29,216 nucleotides of DNA from a virus. The notes below the pieces were generated by a model. The model saw only the letters and a list, made by a program, of their open reading frames with translations. It did not search any database and was not told the DNA's origin. The stretch is from positions 1 to 29,216 of IMG/VR virus record IMGVR_UViG_3300008450_000324, one strand, 5' to 3'. The translations under genes and the position numbers were made by a program. Shown one piece after another: positions 7,742 to 15,157 of the stretch (positions within the stretch are counted from its first letter, which is position 1; the number at the start of each line of letters is the position of its first letter).

Positions 7742-8656
7742 ATGTTTTTAAATTTTGACGAAAATGATATTGCATATATGGTATATGGTCCCGGACCATC
7801 ATCTGCTGTATTATATACGTTTGGTAAATGGAATATACCTCAGAAAGCTAGTTTTATTACCTTTATATGCATTGGCGGAGGAGGCGGTGGAGGTTCAGGA
7901 AGATCAGCTGCATCTGGTATAGCTAGGGGAGGCGGTGGAGGAGGAGCATCAGGATCATGGCTCTCCGCAACTTATCACACTAGTTTTTTACCTGAATCAA
8001 TTGCATATGCTGTTGGTAAAGGCGGTGCAGGTGGGGCATCTGGTACAAATGGCACTAATGGTTCAGAAACCATAGTATTTTTACCAGTTACTAATTTCAC
8101 ATCTACTGCAGGTAATACATTAGCACGTGCATCTGGTGGCGATGGTGGCGTTGGAACTCAAACTACTGGTGCTGGCGGTGGTGCTAATCCTGGTGTAACA
8201 AATTTCTCAACGAATTACCCTCTATCAGGTCAATGTTATTTTGTTGAAACTACCGGTTTAGGGGGTGGTACTGGTGGCAGCGGCGCTGCGCCGACTGGAG
8301 GAAGTGTTTCCGCAGGTGGTACTGGTAACCTTACTTTAACTGGTGGTGCCGGTGGAGGTGGGGTCACAACAGGTAACGTTGGTGGTGTTGGTGGAGATGT
8401 TTCTGCCTTATTTTCTGAAATTCTACCAACAATACCAGGTGGTGCAATTGCTGCTAACTCACCTGGAGGTAATGGTACAATGGTATTGAAACCATTTGCT
8501 TCCTTGGGTGGTGCAGGAGGTGCTGGGTTCAACGGTACTGGTGGTAGAGGTGGTGATGGATCTTATGGATGTGGAGGTGGAGGTGGCGGAGCTGGTACAA
8601 CAGCGGGTGCTGGTGGAAATGGTGGACCTGGAATGTTAATAATCTTAGCGTGGTAA
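7742..8656 (+). CDS. Glycine-rich adhesin-like protein, paralogue 2
   Basis: A 304-residue protein from the ATG at 7742; a GTG at 7730 would add four residues and overlap the previous stop, but the ATG just past that stop is the simpler start. It has the family plan: N-terminal FGKWNIPQKASFITFICIG, poly-Gly core (GGGGGGGSG; ARGGGGGGASG), an FLPESIAYAVG strand shared with its neighbours, SYGCGGGGGGAG and the end GGPGMLIILAW. Seven to nine consecutive glycines would suit a polyglycine II-like core rather than collagen. Predicted role is receptor recognition at a fibre tip. Paralogy is seen directly; function is inferred. Confidence 0.75.
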   Translation: MFLNFDENDIAYMVYGPGPSSAVLYTFGKWNIPQKASFITFICIGGGGGGGSGRSAASGIARGGGGGGASGSWLSATYHTSFLPESIAYAVGKGGAGGASGTNGTNGSETIVFLPVTNFTSTAGNTLARASGGDGGVGTQTTGAGGGANPGVTNFSTNYPLSGQCYFVETTGLGGGTGGSGAAPTGGSVSAGGTGNLTLTGGAGGGGVTTGNVGGVGGDVSALFSEILPTIPGGAIAANSPGGNGTMVLKPFASLGGAGGAGFNGTGGRGGDGSYGCGGGGGGAGTTAGAGGNGGPGMLIILAW

Positions 8657-8663
8657 GTAATAA

Positions 8664-9590
8664 ATGACAACACTTAATGACACAATAGGAAAATACGGGG
8701 ATACTTTTATATTCACCGCTACTACCGGTGCGCAAATCACCGGATTTCAGTCATTTACAATTCCCAATAAAGTAAAAATGATAAGTTTTTTATTGATAGG
8801 AGCTGGTGGTGGAGGGGGTGGCGGCTCACAACCAACTGGAGCAGCTTCTTCATATGCAGGGGGTGGAGGTGGAGGTTCAGGATCTACAGCTACATTGGTA
8901 ATGCCAACAGAATACTTACCTGAAACAATTTATATAAACATTGGTATTGGTGGGAACGGCGGGGCAAGAGCAGCTACTACCGGTGGTACTGGTTCATCTG
9001 GTACTAATAGTGTTATTGCATGGTATCCTCTTTACATAAATTCACAATATCATATTATGAGTTGCTCCGGTGGTAGTGGTGGCACTGGTGGTGGTACTGG
9101 CTCTCGTGCTGGAGGTGCAGCAGGAAGTTTAGGTTCCTTACTTTTAAGAAGTTCTGCTGTTATGTTTAATTCAACATCAGGACAAGCTGGTGGTGGAGGT
9201 TTTGTTAGTACTTCAACAACTGACAACAGCCGCCAGGCATTAGGTGTAAATATAGTAGGAGGTGGTGCAGGTGGGGGAGGATGTACTGGTGCAAGCGCTG
9301 CAGGGTTTGCAGGAGCGGAAATAACCGGTGCATTTCAAACCCAAACAATATCTGGTGGTGCACCTGAACAAAACGGGTTGCCTGGTGTTTGGAATTCGAA
9401 TTATATGTATGGTACTGGTGGTTCAGGTGGAGGAGGCTCACCAAACTTAACAGGAACTACAGGTAATGGAGGTGATGGCGCCTATGGATGCGGCGGCGGT
9501 GGTGGTGGATCATCAAGAAACGCTGGTAATGGTGCAGGTGGTACTGGTGGAAGAGGTGGTGACGGGTTAGCAATAATAACTGTATGGTAA
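8664..9590 (+). CDS. Glycine-rich adhesin-like protein, paralogue 3
   Basis: A 308-residue protein and third member of the array. It contains FQSFTIPNKVKMISFLLIG, GAGGGGGGGSQ, SYAGGGGGGSG, EYLPETIYINIG, AYGCGGGGGGSS and the end GGRGGDGLAIITVW, each aligning with the same points in paralogues 1 and 2. The conserved parts are the N-terminal sheet and the C-terminal Cys-Gly run plus terminal strand; the middle loops vary in length and sequence, as expected for receptor-contact loops. The Shine-Dalgarno is weak, as in paralogues 1 and 2, so translation may depend on coupling. A late promoter follows immediately after the stop. Confidence 0.75.
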   Translation: MTTLNDTIGKYGDTFIFTATTGAQITGFQSFTIPNKVKMISFLLIGAGGGGGGGSQPTGAASSYAGGGGGGSGSTATLVMPTEYLPETIYINIGIGGNGGARAATTGGTGSSGTNSVIAWYPLYINSQYHIMSCSGGSGGTGGGTGSRAGGAAGSLGSLLLRSSAVMFNSTSGQAGGGGFVSTSTTDNSRQALGVNIVGGGAGGGGCTGASAAGFAGAEITGAFQTQTISGGAPEQNGLPGVWNSNYMYGTGGSGGGGSPNLTGTTGNGGDGAYGCGGGGGGSSRNAGNGAGGTGGRGGDGLAIITVW

Positions 9591-9598
9591 TATAAATA
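9591..9598 (+). promoter_or_regulatory. Late promoter TATAAATA
   Basis: Exact T4-type late promoter octamer, in the 40-base gap directly after the glycine-rich array and 33 bases before the ATG at 9631, whose AGGAG site lies between. Recognised in T4 by the gp55 sigma factor with the gp45 clamp (established). Confidence 0.8.
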
Positions 9599-9630
9599 GT
9601 ATAAAATAAAATTTACAGGAGAAGTATAAA

Positions 9631-9990
9631 ATGAGTCATTTTGCACATGTTGATGAAAACAACATTGTAACTCAGGTGATAGTTGCAGAACAAGATTTTA
9701 TTAATTCCGGAGCAGTAGGCGATCCATCAAGCTGGATCCAAACCAGTTATAATACATATGCTGGTCAGCACAAAAATGGTGGGACCCCTCTTCGTAAAAA
9801 TTATGCAGGAATTGGCTATTCTTATGATGCTGGTCGTGATGCGTTTATTCCACCTAAGCCTTTTAATAGCTGGACATTAGATGAAACTACTTGTCTCTGG
9901 GAAGCTCCTACTCCTTATCCTACTGATGGTAAGATTTATAATTGGAATGAAAATACTCTATCTTGGGATGAAGTAGTAATTCCTGAGTGA
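9631..9990 (+). CDS. Conserved T4-like marine phage protein, unknown
   Basis: A 119-residue protein beginning MSHFAHVDENNIVTQVIVAE and containing SWIQTSYNTY, RKNYAGIGYSYD, RDAFIPPKPF and a Trp-rich end (SWTLDETTCLWEAPTPYP, then YNWNENTLSWDE). I recognise this as a protein nearly ubiquitous in marine T4-like phages; no function is established to my knowledge. It is highly aromatic, has no signal peptide, and is preceded by CAGGAG and its own late promoter. A second late promoter follows it, so it is probably a single-gene late unit, consistent with strong expression. Likely a virion-associated or tail-fibre-related protein. Confidence 0.85.
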   Translation: MSHFAHVDENNIVTQVIVAEQDFINSGAVGDPSSWIQTSYNTYAGQHKNGGTPLRKNYAGIGYSYDAGRDAFIPPKPFNSWTLDETTCLWEAPTPYPTDGKIYNWNENTLSWDEVVIPE

Positions 9991-9991
9991 T

Positions 9992-9999
9992 TATAAATA
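9992..9999 (+). promoter_or_regulatory. Late promoter TATAAATA
   Basis: Exact octamer starting two bases after the stop of the 119-residue gene and ending 30 bases before the ATG at 10029. It would drive the fibre-lysin-PAAR unit, which has no other clear late promoter until 15741. Confidence 0.8.
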
Positions 10000-10028
10000 G
10001 ACTAGTAATATAATTATCAGGATATAAG

Positions 10029-11051
10029 ATGTCAACTAAAATCTATGTTTCACAGATTGATACAGCTAATTCTACAGGCGGACAAGCTAATGTAGGAGCG
10101 CTTCTTGTTATTGGATCTTCTGGACCATACTGGTCTAATCAATCAGTAGCAGAACTAGCAAATATTAATCTTGCTGAAATCGTAGGTTATACAGGATCAG
10201 TTGGTTATCAAGGTTCTTTAGGAACAACCGGTTACTTTGGTTCTACTGGTTATACAGGATCAACTGGTGATGATGGAGTTCAAGGTGCAGTAGGTTATCA
10301 AGGATCTATTGGTAGCACAGGCTATCTAGGTTCTGTAGGATACACCGGGTCAGTAGGTGATGTAGGTTATCTAGGTTCTGCAGGCTACCAGGGTTCATTA
10401 GGTGGTACTGGTTATACAGGATCGGTAGGTGACCAAGGATCAGCAGGATACCAAGGTTCAGTTGGATATCAAGGATCGGCTGGTGATCCAGGTAATACTA
10501 CACCATTTGCATTCACTACTCTTACTGACGTCCCTTCTAGTTATACATCAAAAGCAAATCACTTTGTAAGAGTAAATGCTACTGCTAACGGTCTTTACTT
10601 TGATAGCAATTCGTATGTAACTAATTCGTTCGGTACTAGTGTAAACTTTAACGGTAACACTGTTATATCACCATCATTAAAAAGTTATAGTGAAGTAATT
10701 AATGTTAAAGGTGATACAGGAAGTGAAGTAACATTAGAATTTGCTGATGGTAATATTCATACTCTTACACTAAATGCAGCATCAGTAGCAATTATTTTAA
10801 GTACTGCTGGACTCAATGCAGGTAAAGCATATACATTTTCATTAGCATTAACTCAAGATGCTACAGGTGGTAGAACGGTAGATTGGTCAAATCAAACTAT
10901 TGTATGGCCATCAGGTGAGGGGATCTACTCTCCAGAAGGACCTACACTTACATCTAATGCAAACTACACTGATTTTGTTTCAATCACCACGTTTAACGGT
11001 GGTACTTCCTGGTATGGAGTAATGTCTGCTAAAGGCTTCCCACCACCATAA
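10029..11051 (+). CDS. Collagen-like tail fibre, complete
   Basis: A 340-residue protein. Residues 1-52 form an N-terminal domain (MSTKIYVSQIDTANSTGG... with GPYWSN). Residues 53-160 are Gly-X-Y triplets built on GYTGSVGYQGSLG and GYLGS, with Gln at many Y positions and few charged residues, unlike the Lys-Gly-Asp-rich shaft of the fibre at the left edge. Residues 161-340 form a globular tip (FTTLTDVPSSYTSKANHFVR, then an LTLNAASVAIIL strand and a WSNQTIVWPSG loop) of the type seen at phage fibre ends. First gene after the late promoter at 9992. Probably a short or whisker-like fibre; its exact virion site is unknown. Confidence 0.83.
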   Translation: MSTKIYVSQIDTANSTGGQANVGALLVIGSSGPYWSNQSVAELANINLAEIVGYTGSVGYQGSLGTTGYFGSTGYTGSTGDDGVQGAVGYQGSIGSTGYLGSVGYTGSVGDVGYLGSAGYQGSLGGTGYTGSVGDQGSAGYQGSVGYQGSAGDPGNTTPFAFTTLTDVPSSYTSKANHFVRVNATANGLYFDSNSYVTNSFGTSVNFNGNTVISPSLKSYSEVINVKGDTGSEVTLEFADGNIHTLTLNAASVAIILSTAGLNAGKAYTFSLALTQDATGGRTVDWSNQTIVWPSGEGIYSPEGPTLTSNANYTDFVSITTFNGGTSWYGVMSAKGFPPP

Positions 11052-11063
11052 GGGATTAATATT

Positions 11064-12548
11064 ATGCCTTTTGCAAGAACTTTTAGAACTGACGGACAAA
11101 CTAATGCACCTCGTGGGTACAAAACATATGTACCCTATAATGCAGTTCTATTTTATTACGGAAGAGTAGAAGATTTTTCCGGTACACCTTCTGGTACTCT
11201 TAACTATGATAATTACAGAGAATACTCAGACATTTATTACCCTGTAGCATCTTATTATGATGAAAATGGCACATTAACTACGTTAAAAAGTAACCCTCTT
11301 ATTAGTTGTGTAATATCAGACAACAATTGGGGTGCAAATACTGGTGTATGTCGTTCTTCTTCTACCAGCTTGCCTAATACTGGTGCAACTCTTTTTGAAT
11401 CTTATACACACGGTCCTAGCACATTAGTAAGAAGTACAATTTATAATGCATTAGGATCTATATCTGGTGATTCACCAGCATCAAACAACGGTGTACTACC
11501 TGCAACTTATAGACTACAATTTGGTGATCACACCCATGACCATTCTTCATCTGGTATTGCAGATTCACTAAGAAGTGTAGTGTATGGTGAAGAAGATTAT
11601 ACTGGTACTATACAAGGTATAAATGCAATTGCAGTAAATCCAATTCTTCGTGATCCACTTCTCACTACCACTACTACAACTTATAACGACAAGAAACTTT
11701 ACTTTTTTCCTAAGAATGTTTTAGTATTTGGTGATGATCTTCCTACTAACAACTATACCAGAGATGATAGTTCACACACATACTCTGCAAATAATAAAAT
11801 ACTACCACTAATTGCAACTAATAATGAACAAGGTATTTTAAACTTAGCAAACACCTTATCATTCTCATTATTATCTAATACTGTATTATCACATAATCAT
11901 GAATCAGTACCGGTTATTAATAGAAGTAGATCAAATAAGACTAATCAAAAAGGCTACAGAATATTAGATGCAGGTATTCACAATCATAAGATAACATATA
12001 CTGCTAATGTTGCATTAAGATCAAAAATACTAAAGGCATGGATAACAACTCAGGATGAGACGTTAATTGCGAACGGTGTTATTATTGCTTATTCTATAGG
12101 ACCAAGTACATTATATCCAGGAGTATATTCTAACTCTGCAGGCTTGCCAGTTAACTGGCATTTTTGTGACGGTACTAAAGGTACTCCTGATCTTAGAGGT
12201 TATTTTATCTATGCTAATTTTGATACTTCTAATACCTATCATGATGTAGTATATAATTCATCTAACACCATGACTATATCTGATATCACTATGGAAGCTA
12301 ATGGTAATCACTCACATTTAGGCCCACTTACTGGTGAAGATACTGGTTTTGGAACTGCAACTGATATCGGTAGCCATACGTTTGAAGACTCATTAAATCA
12401 TACACATGCTATTTCATCAGCAAATACTTTCAAATTAGCACCTTCAGATGCATCTAATGTGACTAATATTATTGTGTCACAATCCTATGAATATAAACCT
12501 CCAAGAGTTGATCTTGCGTTCATAATGTATAACGAAAATATAGTATAA
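11064..12548 (+). CDS. Tail-collar-type fibre tip with HxH clusters
   Basis: A 494-residue protein. Residues 360-381 (LPVNWHFCDGTKGTPDLRG) match the phage tail-collar motif found in short and long tail fibre tips, and the end PPRVDLAFIMYN is the usual final strand of such domains. Five histidine clusters occur: H156/158/160, H277/279, H306/308, H416/418 and H446/448. In T4 gp37 the distal needle binds iron through HxH motifs of each chain (established), so a trimeric, metal-stapled needle is a reasonable inference. AAGGGAT precedes the ATG. Arginine codons are mostly AGA, as in most of the region. Probably the receptor-facing end of a fibre, perhaps paired with the collagen-like protein upstream. 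Confidence 0.75.
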   Translation: MPFARTFRTDGQTNAPRGYKTYVPYNAVLFYYGRVEDFSGTPSGTLNYDNYREYSDIYYPVASYYDENGTLTTLKSNPLISCVISDNNWGANTGVCRSSSTSLPNTGATLFESYTHGPSTLVRSTIYNALGSISGDSPASNNGVLPATYRLQFGDHTHDHSSSGIADSLRSVVYGEEDYTGTIQGINAIAVNPILRDPLLTTTTTTYNDKKLYFFPKNVLVFGDDLPTNNYTRDDSSHTYSANNKILPLIATNNEQGILNLANTLSFSLLSNTVLSHNHESVPVINRSRSNKTNQKGYRILDAGIHNHKITYTANVALRSKILKAWITTQDETLIANGVIIAYSIGPSTLYPGVYSNSAGLPVNWHFCDGTKGTPDLRGYFIYANFDTSNTYHDVVYNSSNTMTISDITMEANGNHSHLGPLTGEDTGFGTATDIGSHTFEDSLNHTHAISSANTFKLAPSDASNVTNIIVSQSYEYKPPRVDLAFIMYNENIV

Positions 12549-12558
12549 GGAGTATATA

Positions 12559-13179
12559 ATGCTTACAGAAGAACAAATTAAACATGGTTATCCTAACTCA
12601 AAGCCAGATATTGTTAAAGCACTTGCTGGTAGTTTAGAAATGTTTGCAGAGAAGTATGGTATCAATACACCACTTCGTCTTGCACATTTCCTTGCACAGA
12701 CTGCTCACGAGTCTGGTGGTTTCAGAGCAATCGTAGAAAACCTTAACTACTCAGCAGAAAGCCTCGATAAAGTATTCCCAAAGTACTTCAAGAATGCAGG
12801 TCGTAGTGCGGCTGAATATGCTCGTCAACCAGAAAAGATTGCAAACGTAGTTTATGCATCTCGTATGGGAAATGGCGATACTGCATCAGGTGATGGTTTC
12901 CGTTATCGTGGTCGTGGTTTGATCCAATTGACTGGTAAGAATAATTATTCAGCAATGGCTGCTGATATGGGCATTTCAGTAGAAGAATGTGCTGCCTACC
13001 TTGAGACACCAGAAGGTGCTTGTGAATCAGCAGCATGGTTCTGGAATAAGAACGGTCTTAATGCTCTTGCAGATAAAGATGATGTTACTGCTGTTACAAA
13101 AAGAATTAACGGTGGTACTATTGGTCTTGAAGATCGTAAGAAGCATACAGAAGAATTTAAAGGTCTTCTAGGTGCTTAA
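12559..13179 (+). CDS. GH19 chitinase-like muralytic enzyme (endolysin)
   Basis: A 206-residue single-domain glycoside hydrolase family 19 protein predicted to cut the glycan backbone of peptidoglycan. Glu51 in AHFLAQTAHESGGF is the predicted catalytic acid and Glu60 (VENLNYS) the likely second carboxylate; FRYRGRGLIQLTGKNNY (115-130) is the family substrate-cleft signature and RINGG (182-186) the conserved C-terminal element. No signal peptide or membrane segment, so release would need a holin, or the protein acts from the tail. A strong AAGGAG precedes the ATG. It lies directly before the PAAR gene, with stop and start overlapping by one base, which raises a tail-tip role. Eight of ten arginine codons are CGT, unlike the AGA-rich neighbours. 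Confidence 0.9.
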   Translation: MLTEEQIKHGYPNSKPDIVKALAGSLEMFAEKYGINTPLRLAHFLAQTAHESGGFRAIVENLNYSAESLDKVFPKYFKNAGRSAAEYARQPEKIANVVYASRMGNGDTASGDGFRYRGRGLIQLTGKNNYSAMAADMGISVEECAAYLETPEGACESAAWFWNKNGLNALADKDDVTAVTKRINGGTIGLEDRKKHTEEFKGLLGA

Positions 13180-13538
13180 TGGCATTAATTGCAAGACTTG
13201 GTGACGGAAGTTCTCATGGTGGTGTTATTATATCATCAGCTTCCGTTACTAAAACTGAAGGAGTTTTGACAGCCAGGGTAGGAGATTTACATTCTTGTCC
13301 TATCCCTGGTCATGGTATTACTCCTATAGTAAACGGGTCAGGCAATTTTAAATGTGAGAGTGCTATTACTGCTGTATCCGGTAGTATTTGCGGATGTGGT
13401 GCAGTTATTATAGCAGGATCTACTGTATCTAATGCACCTCTTGAATCACCATCAGGAGCTGGTAGATTAGGACCTGTTCCTGGAGAAGAACCTAAAGTGC
13501 TTGGTCCTTGGCCATCAAACGAATTTATAATGGGGTAA
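13179..13538 (+). CDS. PAAR-domain tail-tip protein (gp5.4-like)
   Basis: A 119-residue protein. GDGSSHGG (8-15), ARVGDLHSCPIPGHGITPI (32-50) and VSGSICGCGAVIIAGS (67-81) are the hallmark segments of PAAR proteins, which form a metal-bound sharp cone on the central spike of T4-like tails and type VI secretion systems (T4 gp5.4, established). Candidate ligands are H13, H38, C40, H45, C59, C71 and C73. The last about 35 residues (LESPSGAGRLGPVPGEEP and onward) are a Pro/Gly-rich extension outside the cone. It starts within the stop of the GH19 gene, suggesting coupled translation. Confidence 0.92.
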   Translation: MALIARLGDGSSHGGVIISSASVTKTEGVLTARVGDLHSCPIPGHGITPIVNGSGNFKCESAITAVSGSICGCGAVIIAGSTVSNAPLESPSGAGRLGPVPGEEPKVLGPWPSNEFIMG

Positions 13539-13541
13539 AAA

Positions 13542-14111
13542 ATGGGTAAGACATATGTAGCTGGTGAAACGCTTACTGCTGCTGATCTCAATGCTTCCTT
13601 ATCAGAAGCAGTGAATACTACTGGCTACTTTGTATTTACAGGTGAACATGTCCATAATGCTAATCTAACATCAAATACAAACTTTTTTTCTAATTCATTA
13701 TCATATTTTAGTGGTAACAGTACATTTTATGCAAATGTCACTTTAGGTACCTCTGCAATATTATCATCTTCTAATACTATTTCAGATAGAATTGGTAACG
13801 TAAGACAGGTACCTATGAATCCTGTAGGTTCTGGATATACATTAGTTGCTTTAGATTCAGGTAAAGTAGTATATAATGGTGCTGGTGGAACTATGACAGT
13901 TCCATTTGGCATATTTGTTGGAGGTGATACAATAACAATTTATAATTCTGGTCCTGCATTTACTATAGTACAAGGCGGTGGAGGTACATTATATTGGGCT
14001 GGACAGCCTTCTGTTACTACTGGAAGTAGAACACTCGCAACAGCAGGTTTATGTACAGTTCTCTTTATTAATCCGACATATGCAGTTATTACAGGTGCAG
14101 GGTTGACTTGA
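13542..14111 (+). CDS. Short tail fibre-like protein
   Basis: A 189-residue protein. The N-terminus (GKTYVAGETLTAADLNASLS) and the C-terminal module, from about residue 85 to the end (VALDSGKVVYNGAGGTMTVP, TLYWAGQPSVTTGSRTLATAG, YAVITGAGLT), are familiar from phage fibre or spike proteins, where the final module is usually a beta-rich trimer cap. The middle is Asn/Ser/Thr-rich. The gene starts three bases after the PAAR stop, and the next gene, a glycine-rich protein, begins one base after its stop. The pair therefore resembles a fibre followed by its adhesin. Function inferred; structural assignment fairly sure. Confidence 0.72.
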   Translation: MGKTYVAGETLTAADLNASLSEAVNTTGYFVFTGEHVHNANLTSNTNFFSNSLSYFSGNSTFYANVTLGTSAILSSSNTISDRIGNVRQVPMNPVGSGYTLVALDSGKVVYNGAGGTMTVPFGIFVGGDTITIYNSGPAFTIVQGGGGTLYWAGQPSVTTGSRTLATAGLCTVLFINPTYAVITGAGLT

Positions 14112-14112
14112 T

Positions 14113-14826
14113 ATGTCAATATATAATGTATTTTTAGGTCTTGGTGGTTTAAGATCGAGTATAGATTTATCTATTGCTTCTGATACTCAAAATTACAATC
14201 TATTAACTGCTGCATCGAATACTGGTAGGTATAGAGCAGGTAAAAGTGATATCAGACTCAATATTAATTCTGGTGTTTACGTTGGAAGTACATCTACATC
14301 AGCTGCATTAAATATAAGTGGATTTACCATTGGTGATACTATAAGAGTTACTAATAACGGTGTTATAATAGGTAAAGGTGGTAATGGTGGTAATGCAGGT
14401 AGCGGAGGTAGTGGTGGCTCTAACGGTCAAGGCGGTGGTCTTGCAATATTATTAACATACCCCACTACAATATACAATTATGGGACTATTGCAGGTGGTG
14501 GTGGCGGTGGTGGTGCTGGTCGTGGTGGCACTACATACGGATCCTGTGGTTACGGTGGTGGCTCGTTTAGTGGTTCTGGTGGTGGTGGAGGTGCTGGTTA
14601 TACTCCTGGCTCAGGCGGTTCAGGTAGTAACGGTGGTAGTTCAGGTACCAGAACATCTGGAGGTGCAGCCGGTACTGGTGAAGGTGGTGCAGGCGCAGGT
14701 GGTGGCCCAGGTGCAGCAGGTCAAAATGGTCAGACTGCAGCAGGTGCAGGAGGAGCTTATATACAAGGTGGACAACAATATGCTACTTGGGCAGCAATTG
14801 GTACACGTTTAGGTTCTGCAACTTAA
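14113..14826 (+). CDS. Glycine-rich receptor-binding-like protein
   Basis: A 237-residue protein, different in plan from the three-member array at 6846-9590. Residues 1-95 form a beta domain (DIRLNINSGVYVGSTSTSAA, then a GFTIGDTIRVTNNG turn), followed by poly-Gly stretches broken by a YPTTIYNYGTIAGGGGGGGAG segment. This N-terminal domain plus Gly-rich tip is a type I recognise from phage receptor-binding proteins. The end (QQYATWAAIGTRLGSAT) lacks the terminal hydrophobic strand of the array proteins. It follows a short fibre gene by one base. Predicted role: host receptor recognition. Confidence 0.72.
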   Translation: MSIYNVFLGLGGLRSSIDLSIASDTQNYNLLTAASNTGRYRAGKSDIRLNINSGVYVGSTSTSAALNISGFTIGDTIRVTNNGVIIGKGGNGGNAGSGGSGGSNGQGGGLAILLTYPTTIYNYGTIAGGGGGGGAGRGGTTYGSCGYGGGSFSGSGGGGGAGYTPGSGGSGSNGGSSGTRTSGGAAGTGEGGAGAGGGPGAAGQNGQTAAGAGGAYIQGGQQYATWAAIGTRLGSAT

Positions 14827-14836
14827 GGGGAATAAA

Positions 14837-15157
14837 ATGCAAAGATTGAAAATGAAGATACATGAATATGATGAAGAAACTCATTCTCTGGTAGTAAGTT
14901 TTGCATCAGATGAAAATGATTTAGATGTTGGTGAATATAGAAAATACACCTATAATATCGGTAATTTTAATCCAGATGACCTACGTGAAACTATCTATGC
15001 TATTGCAATCCAAGGAGTTGAGATAGCTGCTAATCAAAAAATAGAAGAAGATAGTAAAAAGAATTTTAATAGTATAGAAAATGCTAAATTAGAAGTAGAT
15101 AAAGTATATGAGTTTGATCTAAGTGAATTAATTCCTGAAGGAGCTGTTTTAACATGA
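14837..15157 (+). CDS. Hypothetical protein, 106 residues
   Basis: Not recognised. An acidic protein with a predicted beta N-terminal half (HSLVVSFASDEND, residues 16-28, then a GEYRKYTYNIGNF strand) and a helical middle (ETIYAIAIQGVEIAANQKIE). The conserved-looking end, YEFDLSELIPEGA, could be a binding strand. AAGGGGAA precedes the ATG; a second in-frame Met is five residues in. The stop overlaps the next start (ATGA-type, 15154-15157), so the two small genes are coupled. They sit between the adhesin and the neck operon, where accessory fibre or head-tail proteins are typical. Confidence 0.65.
   Translation: MQRLKMKIHEYDEETHSLVVSFASDENDLDVGEYRKYTYNIGNFNPDDLRETIYAIAIQGVEIAANQKIEEDSKKNFNSIENAKLEVDKVYEFDLSELIPEGAVLT
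15138..15143 (+). promoter_or_regulatory. Ribosome binding site AAGGAG deciding a start
   Basis: AAGGAG ends 10 bases before the ATG at 15154 and 19 bases before the in-frame ATG at 15163, so the first ATG is the better start. It lies inside the end of the preceding gene. Confidence 0.6.

Noticed and set aside
7730-7744. GTG start for the second glycine-rich gene
   Set aside because: It would overlap the previous stop and add four residues; the ATG at 7742 directly after that stop is simpler. Not excluded.
6956-8532. Proline-rich antisense ORFs opposite the glycine-rich genes
   Set aside because: Gly codons (GGN) read in reverse give Pro (NCC). They mirror the sense genes, and no convincing start signals are present.
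13273-13309. Large imperfect inverted repeat (CCAGGGTAGGA / TCCTATCCCTGG) in the PAAR gene
   Set aside because: It has one bulge, a 14-base loop and no T run, and lies in conserved PAAR coding sequence. A stem of this size is expected by chance about once in such a window.
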